This document shows positions 26,367 to 36,006 of a DNA stretch of 64,000 bases, piece after piece. The DNA lies in the NCBI GenBank assembly GCA_043585095.1, contig CP121321.1, positions 186,001 to 250,000 on the forward strand, read 5' to 3'. Under the pieces are notes generated by a model. It saw only the letters and a program-made list of their open reading frames with translations, made no database searches and was not told the origin of the DNA. Numbering within the stretch: position 1 is the stretch's first letter; every line of letters starts with the position of its first letter. This DNA comes from JANQIO01 sp043585095. Its GTDB lineage: Bacteria; Pseudomonadota; Gammaproteobacteria; Pseudomonadales; Halieaceae. The position numbers and the translations under genes are program-made.

Positions 26367-27188
26367 TTATAGATCGAATCTTTCTCTCAGGAAGCGGGCG
26401 ATACCGTCCTGGTCGTGATGTCCAATGACGGCTGTTGCAGCCGCTTTTACGTCCGCTCTGGCGTTGTCCGGTGCGTAGGCTTCGTCCGCGCGGGCGAACA
26501 TGCTGAGATCGTTATCGCCATCGCCAAAGCACAGCACGCGGGTCGCGCCCAGTTGCTCCCTCAATATATCGATCGCACCGCCTTTGCTGGCATCACTGTG
26601 GTGAATATCGATCCAATCGAGATCATCGCCCTCCAAGGCCGTGCCGCTATAGCCCACCAGACCCGGTTCGGACTTGACCAGAGTGGCGACTGCGCCGATA
26701 GCGCGTGGCGCGCCCAAAGCGCTTATGTTGGTAATATCGGCAGCGGCGGGCAGTTCGCTGGCGGGTAGCACTTCAACTTCATTGCGTTGACTGAATTCCT
26801 TTGCCAGGCGCCGCTCGATGTCATTGCGCAGCGGGGTGTGGTAAATCGCATGGCGGTTGCCAGGCTCTAGCGTGAAAATGAAAGGCGTCACGTCTTGGGC
26901 CATGACCGCTTCCAGCACGTGCTCTATTTCAGACAGGGTCAGCACGTTTCGATGGCTGTAGTCATCGTGATCAGGCTGCCAAATCATCACCCCATTTTTA
27001 TAGGCCTGTGGCAGCAGAAAATCATGTCCCTGCAATAAGTCTCTTGCAGCATGTAGGGTGCGACCGGTTGCTACCGTATACGCGACGTTGTGTTCCCGCA
27101 GCGCTATTAAGGTGTCGCGGGTGAAGTCGGAGATTTCGCTGCGCTTGTTGAGTAGCGTTCCGTCCAGATCAAAAACAATTAATTCCAT
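26367..27188 (-). CDS. Cof-type HAD-IIB family phosphatase
   Basis: This 273-residue protein has HAD motif I DLDGTLL at residues 7-13 (nucleophile Asp7) and motif IV GDGDNDLSMF near residue 220. A cap domain between them matches Cof/YidA-type sugar-phosphate phosphatases, which act in the cytoplasm on phosphorylated metabolites. The substrate cannot be predicted. It lies 26 bp upstream of the retropepsin gene on the same strand. Confidence 0.9.
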   Translation of the reverse strand: MELIVFDLDGTLLNKRSEISDFTRDTLIALREHNVAYTVATGRTLHAARDLLQGHDFLLPQAYKNGVMIWQPDHDDYSHRNVLTLSEIEHVLEAVMAQDVTPFIFTLEPGNRHAIYHTPLRNDIERRLAKEFSQRNEVEVLPASELPAAADITNISALGAPRAIGAVATLVKSEPGLVGYSGTALEGDDLDWIDIHHSDASKGGAIDILREQLGATRVLCFGDGDNDLSMFARADEAYAPDNARADVKAAATAVIGHHDQDGIARFLRERFDL

Positions 27189-27304
27189 AGCCCTAGTCTA
27201 CGTGGCTTGGGGCCAGAATGGATGGGCAAGATTGGCTAAAAAGGACTTACTGATGCACGAGCCTACTCTTCACGCCTGGTATTTAAGTCTATTACGCAAG
27301 CTTT

Positions 27305-28978
27305 TCATGAGCCCGCTGCATACAGCGGGGGTAACGCCGAAGCGGTCTTGGTGCGCTGTGGCGAAACCTTGCGCAGGGCTTTAACGGCTTTAAGTAGCTC
27401 TTGCCCTTGCCAGGCGCTGCCTGCGTCTGGGCTAAACAGGCTTTTCTCCAAAGCCGCTACTGCGCTATCCAGCGTATCTGACTGGTAGGCGGCACGGATC
27501 TCGGCAAGAGTTGGCATATAAGGCAGCTGCATCCGGCACTGTGCCCACTGTTGGAGCGCGGTACGCGCTTCCGCCGCTTGATTTTGTGCGCAGCATTGCG
27601 TCAGGCGACGGTAGAGCTGTGACTCATTCGGTTCATCTTTGCTGGTTTGCACTGCAGTAGACTGAACTGGCCCGGAGCGCCGCAGCCAAAGTACGCTCAG
27701 CAACCAGCCTAAACAGGCGGCGCAGGTGGCCCACATCCACGGGTTGCGCCAGGGAGCGTTGGATTCTGCATTGTCTGTAATACTAGCGGGTTGGGTTTGA
27801 GCCAGCTCGATAGCAGCAGGCTCGCTGCTATCTGTTGAGGGTTGCGCGCCGGTCACCGAAAGCGTCCGTGCAGGCAGCTCTGCATATCGCAGCGTATTGC
27901 TGCCAGTGTCCCACCAGGACACGCGAATCGCCGGCAGGCTGAATTGGCCGGCTTCGGTGATCAGCAGGGCGGCACTACTAACCACGGTGCCTGTGATACC
28001 TCGGCGAGTTGGCTTGTTCTCCGTTTGGGCTTGATCAGGATAGACGCGAATACCGTCGATGGCGGTCTGCTCAATCTGCGGCAGCAGGCTTGCGTCGATT
28101 CCTTCAGCGGTCATGGTAATGGAGCGCGTTATTGAATCACCTACCTCCAGTGTGTCGGGCGAAGATGACCAGTTTTCTTGCAGTCGCAGCGCGCTGGCGG
28201 GCACCCAGGTGGCATCGGGATAGGAGGCGGGAATGGGCTTCACGTTGATAGTTATAGGCGTAGAGCGTCTGCGCACCATTTCGCCGGAGCCAAAGCTAAA
28301 CACGCTGCGTCGTGATAGCTCGCGCCGGCCGGTAAAACTTATCGAGGGAATGGTCAGCTCGCCGCTCTTCTGCGGGAAAATGGCGTGCTTCACTTCGATC
28401 ACGCGATACGGGCGCCCGTCAACGGTGCGCTGGAAAACGTTGGACTCCAACTCCTCGACGATGGCGTCGGGTATTTCCAGCTGAGATCGACCGCGATCAG
28501 TGAGCTCGATAGCCTGGTAGATCCGAAAGGTATGGATAAGCTGTGATTGCACGTAGACAGAATTCTGATCGATCTCTGCTTCCACGAAAACATCCTGGCT
28601 GCTATCAATGCCGCTGGGCGCTTTGCTTACGGTTATATCTATAGCTTGTGTGCGCTGCCCCTGCACCGCAAGAGAGGGTATCCGAAGGCTGCCGTCTCGA
28701 GTGGGCAGCAGTACGATTTTAAGCTCGGTGCTGCGTTCGCTCTTACCGTTAACAATGGAGAGTCGACTGGAAGTGCTGGTATTGGCGACGTCAAAATCGA
28801 CCCGCAACTCACTCAGGTCGATAACCGATAAATCCTCACCAGCGTTAGCGCGCAAAGTGAGGATCAAACTGTCCGCCAACGTGATTGCCGTGCGGTTGAC
28901 GCTGGCCGTGATCGCGGCGTTAGCGTTTGATGCAAGTAAAAGCACCAGCACAGCCAGTGCGCTACCAACGTATTTCAT
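27305..28978 (-). CDS. batD: BatD-like protein of the Bat/MoxR operon
   Basis: The 557-residue product has a signal peptide (cleavage near ANA-AIT). Large beta-rich periplasmic domains follow, then one C-terminal membrane helix at about 415-435 and a cytoplasmic tail. This is the BatD layout. It is the last gene of a minus-strand operon (MoxR ATPase, DUF58, DUF4381, VWA, VWA-TPR, BatD) and overlaps the VWA-TPR gene by 17 bp. Bat proteins are linked to stress tolerance and to MoxR-chaperoned complex assembly; the exact job is not settled. Confidence 0.88.
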   Translation of the reverse strand: MKYVGSALAVLVLLLASNANAAITASVNRTAITLADSLILTLRANAGEDLSVIDLSELRVDFDVANTSTSSRLSIVNGKSERSTELKIVLLPTRDGSLRIPSLAVQGQRTQAIDITVSKAPSGIDSSQDVFVEAEIDQNSVYVQSQLIHTFRIYQAIELTDRGRSQLEIPDAIVEELESNVFQRTVDGRPYRVIEVKHAIFPQKSGELTIPSISFTGRRELSRRSVFSFGSGEMVRRRSTPITINVKPIPASYPDATWVPASALRLQENWSSSPDTLEVGDSITRSITMTAEGIDASLLPQIEQTAIDGIRVYPDQAQTENKPTRRGITGTVVSSAALLITEAGQFSLPAIRVSWWDTGSNTLRYAELPARTLSVTGAQPSTDSSEPAAIELAQTQPASITDNAESNAPWRNPWMWATCAACLGWLLSVLWLRRSGPVQSTAVQTSKDEPNESQLYRRLTQCCAQNQAAEARTALQQWAQCRMQLPYMPTLAEIRAAYQSDTLDSAVAALEKSLFSPDAGSAWQGQELLKAVKALRKVSPQRTKTASALPPLYAAGS

Positions 28979-30836
28979 CGTCGTCCTCTTTGGAGTAACC
29001 CTGCTGGTCTACTTCACCCTCGCGCTGACGCACTCTGGATTCATATTGGAATTTTCGGCGCAACAAGCCTGAAGGATCATCGGGAATCCGTCGCAGCCAT
29101 TGCTCGTTCGCCATATCGCGCTCCCGTTCCTCTGGGTCTCTATCCTGCGCCCCCTGCTGCATGTCTTCATCGGACTCTTGCTGGTCATTGGCCTGCGCAT
29201 CACCGGGTTTTTCCTGAGCAGGCTCTTGCTGAGCCTCCTCATTGCCGTCGTTCTCCGCGCCGGTTTGCGATTCCTGATCCTCAGGCTGCTGCGCATTAGG
29301 CGATTGCTGACCCTGATCAGATGACTGCGGCTGTCCGCCGTTGTCACTTTGATCTTCCGACTCCTGATTCTGCCCTTTACCCTGCTGGTCTTGCTGGTCG
29401 CTTTGCCCCTGGTTTTGTGCCTGGTCCTGCTCTTGGTCCTGATCTGGGCCCTCTTGCCCTTGTTGCTGTTCCTGCTGCTTCAGTAGCTGTTCCACCAACT
29501 GCTTATTGAAAGCGGCGTCCTCCATGTCTGGCTGACGTTGCAAAGCCTTATCGTAGGCCTCTATGGCTTTTTCTAACTCGCCGGTACGCGCTAGCGCGTT
29601 GCCTCGGTTGTAGTCCCCGTCTGCGGATTCGACTGACTGGTAGTGTTGCAGAGCGTCCTGATAATCGCCGGCACGGTACTGGGCGGCGGCCTTCCAGTCG
29701 GGATCACGAAATAGCTCGGCGGCGGTCTCGGCCTCACCGCTTTCCAGCAGGGCTTGAGCACGCTGGTCCCGATTGGAGAACCAGTCCTGCCAGCCGTCTG
29801 CCTGCGCAGGATCGGCTAAAGGCAGCAATAGCAGACAAACCACCCAGCCGCGCCTGAAGGCTGCCAGGGTCATCGGGAGTAATAACAAAACCAACCAGTA
29901 GCCACGGTCCTCCCAGGTGTCGACGCTGCGGTCCAGAACATCCCCGGTGTTCTCGTCACTCCAGATATCGGTTTCCAATACTTGAGTGATATCGCGGTCG
30001 CCCAGTTCCAGATCGCTATATACGCCGCCAAAGCGATCTGCAAGACGCTGCAAGGGTGGCTTGGAAAGGCCTGCAATAACGATATTGCCGCTGCCGTCAC
30101 GCAGAAAGCCTGTGTCCGTCGGGATAGGGCCGCCTTGTTCCGTTCCCACTCCCAGCACAGAGAGACGATAGGCGGTGCCCTCAAGTGCTGATGCAATATC
30201 GTCTTCGTCCCCCTCGTGAATGCCGTCGGTCACCAATAAAATATGGCCGTGCTCCAAGCCGCTGTCTCTGAGTAAGCGAACGGCTTGCTCCGCAGCGCGA
30301 GCAGGGCGGCTACCCTTCATCGGCATAATGTCCGGTGATAGAGCGGGGAGTAGGTTGGCTACAGTGCGCAGATCATCAGTCAGGGGGCTCACAACATGTG
30401 CATCACCCGCGTAGGCGACCAGACCCGTAGTGCCCTCGGTTTTCAGGCTTAATAGATCCAGCAGTTTCTGTCGGCTGCGAATTAATCGTGACGGCGAAAC
30501 ATCGGTGGTATTCATCGATACGCTAAGGTCATAGAGCACAACAAGCCCGTTCTCTCGTCGCTCAACGGGTTGTGGTAGCTGTTCCCAACTCGGCCCTGCT
30601 AGCGCCACCGCCGCAAGCAGCCAGCTCAGCAGTAGTATAAAAATCGGCCAGCGAGAGGGCGTGCCGCTATCGCTGCCCCGCATGAGGTACGGCAATAGTT
30701 CCGCAGATATAACCGAGGACCAGGCCCGGCTCACGCCGAGCTGACGCCATAATAGAAGGGTCAGTACGCCGGCAGGCAGTGCCGCCAATAGCCAAAGCGG
30801 TCTCAGAAAGTGGAAGTGGGTCAGCATCTCGTTCAT
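28962..30836 (-). CDS. batB: VWA-TPR protein (BatB/BatC-type fusion)
   Basis: This 624-residue protein has two N-terminal membrane helices and a von Willebrand A domain with the MIDAS motif DLSVS at about residues 97-101. A helix follows at about 315-335, then TPR repeats (about 365-450) and a very long Gln/Glu/Asp-rich tail (about 450-585). The conserved WLRRIPDDPSGLLRRKF motif lies near the end. BatB and BatC are separate genes in some bacteria; here they are one polypeptide. It overlaps the upstream VWA gene by 4 bp. Confidence 0.9.
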   Translation of the reverse strand: MNEMLTHFHFLRPLWLLAALPAGVLTLLLWRQLGVSRAWSSVISAELLPYLMRGSDSGTPSRWPIFILLLSWLLAAVALAGPSWEQLPQPVERRENGLVVLYDLSVSMNTTDVSPSRLIRSRQKLLDLLSLKTEGTTGLVAYAGDAHVVSPLTDDLRTVANLLPALSPDIMPMKGSRPARAAEQAVRLLRDSGLEHGHILLVTDGIHEGDEDDIASALEGTAYRLSVLGVGTEQGGPIPTDTGFLRDGSGNIVIAGLSKPPLQRLADRFGGVYSDLELGDRDITQVLETDIWSDENTGDVLDRSVDTWEDRGYWLVLLLLPMTLAAFRRGWVVCLLLLPLADPAQADGWQDWFSNRDQRAQALLESGEAETAAELFRDPDWKAAAQYRAGDYQDALQHYQSVESADGDYNRGNALARTGELEKAIEAYDKALQRQPDMEDAAFNKQLVEQLLKQQEQQQGQEGPDQDQEQDQAQNQGQSDQQDQQGKGQNQESEDQSDNGGQPQSSDQGQQSPNAQQPEDQESQTGAENDGNEEAQQEPAQEKPGDAQANDQQESDEDMQQGAQDRDPEERERDMANEQWLRRIPDDPSGLLRRKFQYESRVRQREGEVDQQGYSKEDDDEIRW

Positions 30837-31840
30837 CTAGCCGTCCACCTGCTTATTCCTTGTAAAACCGCCAGCAGCAAGCTGAGCGTCAGCGCGACGG
30901 CCAGCGGCCAGTGGAACAGGCTCTTTTGCGGCCGGTAGCTCTGGGTATCCTGTTCAACAGGTTCCAGCGCATCCAGTAGCTCGTAAATGTTGACCAGTTC
31001 TGCAGGGTCGCGAGCCCGGAAGTAGTTGCCACCGGTCATGCTGGCAATTTGGCGCAGCGAGCGTTCGTCCAGATCCCGTGAAGGATTCACTACCTGGGAC
31101 CCAAAGCTTGATCCGAATAGCCCGGGCATAACCATCTTGTCGGAGCCGATACCGATGGTGTGAATTTTGACGCCGTTGTCTGCGGCCAGGCGGGCGGCAT
31201 CAAAAGGCTGCACTTCGCCGGCGTTGTGAGCGCCATCGGTAAGTAGGATTAAAACGCGGCTGGCCGCAGGTCGCTCGCGCAGACGCTTAACCGCGAGGCC
31301 GATAGCGTCACCAATGGCCGTCTCGCGTCCCGCAAAGCCAAGCTGTGCTTCACGCAGAAACCGGCGCACGGTTGCCCGATCAAAGGTTAGCGGTGCCTGT
31401 ACATAGGCGTTGCTGCCGAACAGAATCAGGCCCAGGCGGTCGCCTTTGCGCCTCTCGATGAAATCGCCCACAACCTGTTTCACCGCGGCAATGCGGGTCA
31501 CCGTTTGTTGGCCAAGCTGCATGTCCTCTACCTGCATTGAACCGGACAGGTCAACCGCCAGCAATAGGTCACGGCCGCTGGCGGGCAGCGTGACGGCTTC
31601 CCCAACCCAGGTGGGTCTTGCTACTGCGACTAGCAGCGACATCCAAATACACACCAGTAAAAGGGTGGCAAACCAGCCGCCTTTACGCGAGCTGCTGCCC
31701 TGTCCCTGCAAGGCCTGCCACTGCTCGAAAAATGGCGCGCGCAGTGCCGCATCTTCCGTGCCGGCGCCAGGCCACAGCCACCAGACGAGCAGCGGTAATG
31801 GCACTAGATAAAATGCCCAGGGCCAATGCAGTTCTAGCAT
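30833..31840 (-). CDS. batA: VWA domain protein (BatA-type)
   Basis: The start is taken at ATG 31840 (MLELHWPWAFYLVPLPLL), which overlaps the DUF4381 stop by 7 bp and gives 335 residues, a usual BatA length. The frame is open to 31978, but that extension lies inside the upstream gene. Two N-terminal helices, a VWA domain with the MIDAS motif DLSGS, and a C-terminal helix are visible. It is expected to be inner-membrane anchored with the VWA domain exposed, working with the MoxR ATPase. Confidence 0.9.
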   Translation of the reverse strand: MLELHWPWAFYLVPLPLLVWWLWPGAGTEDAALRAPFFEQWQALQGQGSSSRKGGWFATLLLVCIWMSLLVAVARPTWVGEAVTLPASGRDLLLAVDLSGSMQVEDMQLGQQTVTRIAAVKQVVGDFIERRKGDRLGLILFGSNAYVQAPLTFDRATVRRFLREAQLGFAGRETAIGDAIGLAVKRLRERPAASRVLILLTDGAHNAGEVQPFDAARLAADNGVKIHTIGIGSDKMVMPGLFGSSFGSQVVNPSRDLDERSLRQIASMTGGNYFRARDPAELVNIYELLDALEPVEQDTQSYRPQKSLFHWPLAVALTLSLLLAVLQGISRWTAR

Positions 31841-32337
31841 GGCTTTGCCTCTAGCTGGCAAAGCCAACGTCTGGCAAGGCTGATGTAGTTGTCCACAGCA
31901 TCGCCGGCTGGCGCCGGCTGATATGACAGGCTTGCGACACCCAGTGCAGTAAAACCCTCCTCGGGAGGCTTGCGCCATTGCCGATCGAGAAACGCGTCCC
32001 AGGCGTCACCGGATAGTTCGGCAACGGCGTAGTTAGGAAACTGGCGCAGCGCCACGCGTTTCATCAGTGCGTTCATGGCCTGCAGGCAAGCGGCCGCGTC
32101 GCCACCGTTCTGCCAACGAAGCTGTGTTGCCTGCAACGCACTGAGCGCTTCCCGTCGCCACGCATTGGCGCGATGGCGCCGCCACCACCATAGGCTTGCA
32201 GAACCGATTACGAGGAGCACGACCAAAGCAAGTAACCACCAGCTCGGCGCAGGAGGCCAGGCGCTGACCTCCGTAGGTAGGTGGATATCGCGCAGCTGCG
32301 CGAGTGGATCCTGAGTGGGTACCGGCCCCTGCGTCAT
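31834..32337 (-). CDS. DUF4381 family membrane protein of the Bat operon
   Basis: The 167-residue protein starts MTQGPVPTQDPLAQLRDIHLP and has one membrane helix at about 29-48 (WWLLALVVLLVIGSASLWWW). A cytoplasmic, Trp- and Arg-rich domain follows. Sequence pattern and position between DUF58 and BatA genes match DUF4381. It overlaps its neighbours by 4 bp (upstream) and 7 bp (downstream), so it is an integral operon member. No biochemical function is known to me. Confidence 0.85.
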   Translation of the reverse strand: MTQGPVPTQDPLAQLRDIHLPTEVSAWPPAPSWWLLALVVLLVIGSASLWWWRRHRANAWRREALSALQATQLRWQNGGDAAACLQAMNALMKRVALRQFPNYAVAELSGDAWDAFLDRQWRKPPEEGFTALGVASLSYQPAPAGDAVDNYISLARRWLCQLEAKPC

Positions 32338-33314
32338 CGTTTTGCGATGCCTGTGCCAGATATCAATGGAGCAGCGTGCGCACCGCCGCCGTAGTAGGCT
32401 TGCAGCTGTGCTAGCGGTGAAGCGTCGGTGCTCGCCTGGATCATGGGTATGCCGACTTTGCCCAAAGCTTGCTGCAAGGCACTTAGCTGATCCTGATAGC
32501 GCTGCTCAAAGGTTTCCCGAAGACGGCGATCACCGGTATACAAACGTGCGCGCTGGTCACCGTTGGTTACCGAATAGCTGCCTGATTGCGGAAGCTGTCT
32601 CTCCAAGGGGTCCGAGCAATGTATTGCAGTAATTTCCAAATGCCTGCCCAGTCGACTCAACTGCTCTGCCGCCTGCTCATCCAGCGCTCCCCGGAAATCA
32701 CTAATCAGGAACAGTGAGCTTCCGGGTCGCGCGATCCGTCTCAACTCGGTGAGTGTGTCGGCGAAGCTCACACTGCCCGTGTCAGCGGGCAGCGGTAGCT
32801 CTGCGTTCATCCTGGTAATGCTATTTAACAAGGCCAGTACGGCGCGCCGACTGCGGCGCGGGCGAATGTCATCGTGTTCGGCTTCTGAAAACACCAGGCC
32901 GCCGATGCGGTCACCGCGATTCAGTGCTGCCCAGGCCAGCAATGCAGCCAGGCGACTTGCCAGCACTGACTTACAGCAGTGTTGGCTGCCGAAAAACATG
33001 GAGCTGCGTTGGTCGATACAGATCAACACCTGGCGTTCGCGTTCCTCGCGGAACAGTTTTGTATGGGCTTCGCCAGTGCGCGCGGTAATGCGCCAGTCGA
33101 TGGTTCGAATATCATCGCCAGGCTGGTAGGCGCGTACTTCTTCAAAATCGATACCGCGGCCGCGGAAGTTGGTTTTGTTAGGGCCACTGAGCAGGCTCAG
33201 TGCGCGCTTGCGCTGTGCAAGGTCAATCCGCGCAGCGGCGTAGCGCTGCTCAATCAGCTCCTTTAGCGAACAGTAGGCACCTTGTGCCGGTGCTTTGTCA
33301 GCGCTGAGCGTCAT
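32334..33314 (-). CDS. DUF58 domain protein
   Basis: This 326-residue protein carries the DUF58 hallmark RGIDFEEVRAYQPGDDIRTIDWRITART at about residues 53-80, followed by a VWA-like fold (LICIDQRSSMFFGS). DUF58 proteins are regular partners of MoxR ATPases. It starts one base after the moxR stop and overlaps DUF4381 by 4 bp. It has no membrane helix, so it is probably a cytoplasmic adaptor of the MoxR system. Confidence 0.92.
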   Translation of the reverse strand: MTLSADKAPAQGAYCSLKELIEQRYAAARIDLAQRKRALSLLSGPNKTNFRGRGIDFEEVRAYQPGDDIRTIDWRITARTGEAHTKLFREERERQVLICIDQRSSMFFGSQHCCKSVLASRLAALLAWAALNRGDRIGGLVFSEAEHDDIRPRRSRRAVLALLNSITRMNAELPLPADTGSVSFADTLTELRRIARPGSSLFLISDFRGALDEQAAEQLSRLGRHLEITAIHCSDPLERQLPQSGSYSVTNGDQRARLYTGDRRLRETFEQRYQDQLSALQQALGKVGIPMIQASTDASPLAQLQAYYGGGAHAAPLISGTGIAKR

Positions 33315-33315
33315 G

Positions 33316-34275
33316 TCAGGCAGCGGGCACCCGGGCGACCAGTTCGTCTATGGCGCGATCCGCGCTGATGCCGTTGGCCTCAGCTTCAAAGCTTAAGATC
33401 AACCGATGGCGCAGTACATCATGCACCACCGCCTGCACATCATCGGGGGTCACGAAGTCGCTGCCGCGCAGCCAGGCGTGGGCACGTGCACAGCGGTCCA
33501 GTGCGATGGTCGCGCGCGGGCTGCCGCCGTAGTCAAGCCATTCTGCTAACTCTGGTGACACCGCTGCCGGATTACGGGTCGCGATAATCAGCTCGACAAT
33601 ATACTGCTCGACCGACTCGGCCATATGCATATTGAGTACCGCTTCGCGCGCTGAAAAAACGGCATCCTGCGGTAATTGCGGGGGCTGGCTTTCGGTACTA
33701 CTGCTGGCTTCACTGCGCGTGAGTCGCAAAATCGCGGCTTCAGCTTCGCGGTCGGGGTAATCCACGAAAACGTGCAGCAGAAAGCGGTCGAGCTGTGCCT
33801 CGGGCAGTGGATAGGTACCCTCCTGCTCGATAGGGTTTTGCGTTGCCATAACCAGAAACAGTGCAGGTAAGGGATAGGTTTCACTGCCTACACTCACCTG
33901 GCGCTCTGCCATAGCCTCCAGTAACGCAGACTGGACTTTGGCCGGGGCGCGGTTGATCTCATCCGCCAGTATTAGGTTATTGAAAACAGGGCCACGCTGG
34001 AAGTGAAAGGCACCCTCTTGAGGTCGGTAAATTTCCGTACCGGTCACGTCGCCGGGTAGCAGGTCCGGGGTGAACTGCACGCGATGGAAGCTGCCTTCGA
34101 TGCCGTCCGCCAGTGATTTAATAGCGCGCGTCTTGGCCAGGCCGGGCGCGCCCTCGACCAGTAAATGACCGTCTGCCAGCAGTGCAATCAGCAGTTTTTT
34201 TACCAACGCGGCCTGACCGATAATCTGTTGAGAAAGCCATTGCTCCAGGGCGACAATATGTTCCCGGTGGGTCAC
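33316..34275 (-). CDS. MoxR family AAA+ ATPase
   Basis: The 319-residue product has Walker A GAPGLAKT at residues 43-50 and Walker B LILADEINRAPAKVQSALLEAM, with the family feature MATQNPIEQEGTYPLPEAQLDRF in the sensor region. MoxR ATPases act as chaperones for VWA-containing partner complexes. Here it is the first gene of the operon, with DUF58, DUF4381, BatA, BatB and BatD behind it. A perfect 18-bp palindrome lies 142 bp upstream and may be its operator. Confidence 0.95.
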   Translation of the reverse strand: MTHREHIVALEQWLSQQIIGQAALVKKLLIALLADGHLLVEGAPGLAKTRAIKSLADGIEGSFHRVQFTPDLLPGDVTGTEIYRPQEGAFHFQRGPVFNNLILADEINRAPAKVQSALLEAMAERQVSVGSETYPLPALFLVMATQNPIEQEGTYPLPEAQLDRFLLHVFVDYPDREAEAAILRLTRSEASSSTESQPPQLPQDAVFSAREAVLNMHMAESVEQYIVELIIATRNPAAVSPELAEWLDYGGSPRATIALDRCARAHAWLRGSDFVTPDDVQAVVHDVLRHRLILSFEAEANGISADRAIDELVARVPAA

Positions 34276-34416
34276 TGGGGTGCTCCTTAATTAACTGGGT
34301 CTATCAGATGGGCTGGCCATACTCTCACGGCGCCCTGATTAATTCTCTACCGACCTGCATGGTGCTGCGCTTTGTTATGACTGCGGCATCACAGCGCGGG
34401 CATCGCTCGCATGCCA

Positions 34417-34434
34417 GTATAGATTGATCTATAC
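34417..34434. promoter_or_regulatory. 18-bp perfect palindrome upstream of the moxR operon
   Basis: GTATAGAT-TG-ATCTATAC has perfect 8-bp arms and a 2-bp spacer. It sits in the 188-bp gap between the moxR start and the 3' end of the M28 peptidase gene. It has no T-tract, so it is more like a protein-binding site than a terminator. The regulator is unknown. Confidence 0.5.
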
Positions 34435-34463
34435 CTGATAAGTTCGGGTCAAAGCGATGAATT

Positions 34464-35885
34464 TCAAGGGCTTAGACTGGAGTCGGTGCGGAAGTGCCCC
34501 GGCATATTGGCGACGGTATAAAGAAATGCCGTATATGCTGCTACGTTCTGAGCCAAGTCGTCAGCATCAATCTTGTCAAAGGTGTCATCCGGCGTGTGGT
34601 GCAAGTCAAAATAGTCCCAGCCGTTCTGGTAGAGCTGCACAACGGGAACCCCTGCCTCGCGAAGGTATTTTAAATCGGGACCACCGCGGGCCTGCTGTCT
34701 ACTCGGGGCAATGCCCAGAGGCCGCAACAGGGCTGCCAGTGCGATACCCAGATCTGCTTTGGATTCGTCAAAGCGTGTGTCAAAGCGCCATATTGTGTCC
34801 GCACCAAAGTCGGATTCGGCGGCTACTATATGCTTGTCCAGCTCTTCAGCATGTGCCTTTGCGTAGGCTTTCGCGCCTATCAGGCCCACTTCCTCCGCGC
34901 CAAATAATACTACGCGAATAGTGCGGCGAGGCGACGTGCCAGTCGCGAGCACGCGCTGCGCAGCAGCGACCACGATGCCCACGCCTGCGCCGTCATCGAC
35001 TGCGCCGGTGCCGAGATCCCAGGAATCCAGGTGCGCACCGACCAGGACGATTTCATCCGCTGCGCTGCTGCCGGGGATTTCGGCTATCACGTTGCCGGAT
35101 TCTCCAGCCGGCTCAGTCTGCGGGGTCAGCACCAGCTTAAGTTCCACGCCGCCGTCGGCTCGCTGCAGAGCGCGTTGTAACTGGTCTGCATCCGGCGCGG
35201 CCAGCGCAGCCGTCGGGACGCCGGCAGGACCGCTTTCAGTGGCTCTGCGCATCTGACCGGCATGTGGAAAACGATGGCTTGAGGTGCCCACAGAGCGAAT
35301 CAATGCAGCGACCGCACCCAGTCGTTCCGCTTCATAGGCAGTGGCTCTTCGTTTGGCGACCGCAAGGCCGTAGCCGCTGCCGTCCCGGGTCCGCGTCATA
35401 GGCTCATCGACAAAAACGACACGGCCCTTGAGTGCTTTATCGTCCATTGCGCGCAGCGCATCCAGCGACGTCACTCTAACCACCTGACCTGTCACGCCGC
35501 GCCTACCGGTGCTCGAACTACCACCCAGGGTCGTTATGGCCAGAGACTGGGGAAAGGGGCTAACGACTTCAGCGCGTTCGATACCCCTTGTCCAAACCGG
35601 CACCCTAAAGGGCTCTATGCGGACGTTGGAAAAGCCTAGCTGCGTTAAGCGCTGCACCGCCCACTGCCGTGCCCTGGCTTCAGCATCAGTGCCCGCCAGC
35701 CGGGGGCCAACCTCGGTGGTCAAGGACTCGACCAGTTGGTACGCGAGGCGGTCATCTCTGGCGGCATCGCGCAAGGCTTCAGCGCTGACGATGACCTCTT
35801 CAGGTAGCGCCCCGTCGGCAAGAATCTGCGTTGGTGCTGCCAACAGTACCCAAAACAGGCTGGTAAATAGAGCGAGGCGTCGCAT
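34464..35885 (-). CDS. secreted M28 family metallopeptidase with PA-like domain
   Basis: The 473-residue protein has a signal peptide (MRRLALFTSLFWVLLAAPTQ, cleavage near ILADG). An M28 aminopeptidase core shows zinc-ligand motifs in GAHLDSWDLGTGAVDDGAG (His and Asp ligands) and FGAEEVGLIG (catalytic Glu-Glu). A region of about 100 residues before it fits a protease-associated insert. It most likely removes N-terminal residues from peptides in the periplasm or outside the cell. A GGAG site lies 6 bases before the ATG. Confidence 0.9.
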   Translation of the reverse strand: MRRLALFTSLFWVLLAAPTQILADGALPEEVIVSAEALRDAARDDRLAYQLVESLTTEVGPRLAGTDAEARARQWAVQRLTQLGFSNVRIEPFRVPVWTRGIERAEVVSPFPQSLAITTLGGSSSTGRRGVTGQVVRVTSLDALRAMDDKALKGRVVFVDEPMTRTRDGSGYGLAVAKRRATAYEAERLGAVAALIRSVGTSSHRFPHAGQMRRATESGPAGVPTAALAAPDADQLQRALQRADGGVELKLVLTPQTEPAGESGNVIAEIPGSSAADEIVLVGAHLDSWDLGTGAVDDGAGVGIVVAAAQRVLATGTSPRRTIRVVLFGAEEVGLIGAKAYAKAHAEELDKHIVAAESDFGADTIWRFDTRFDESKADLGIALAALLRPLGIAPSRQQARGGPDLKYLREAGVPVVQLYQNGWDYFDLHHTPDDTFDKIDADDLAQNVAAYTAFLYTVANMPGHFRTDSSLSP

Positions 35886-36006
35886 GACTATCTCCTTGTT
35901 TGAGAGGTGATGCTATCGACTCCACTCGGGGCCAGCAACCGCAACAATCTGTGCGACAAGTCGCCGTCTGCTGTTTATCATGCGACTCCATTGATCTGCG
36001 ATGAAG
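35886..36006. other. spacer between the M28 peptidase gene and the purT repeat array
   Basis: These 121 bp lie between divergent genes and should contain promoters for both. No consensus pair was identified by eye. The 22-bp array begins immediately after. Confidence 0.4.

Noticed and set aside
29009..29509. Frames on both strands opposite the Gln-rich tail of the VWA-TPR gene
   Set aside because: Low-complexity codon composition opens these frames; none has start signals or similarity.
30833..31978. Longer BatA-type VWA protein starting at 31978
   Set aside because: The extra 46 residues lie inside the DUF4381 gene and have a cysteine-rich, non-family sequence; ATG 31840 gives the usual BatA start.
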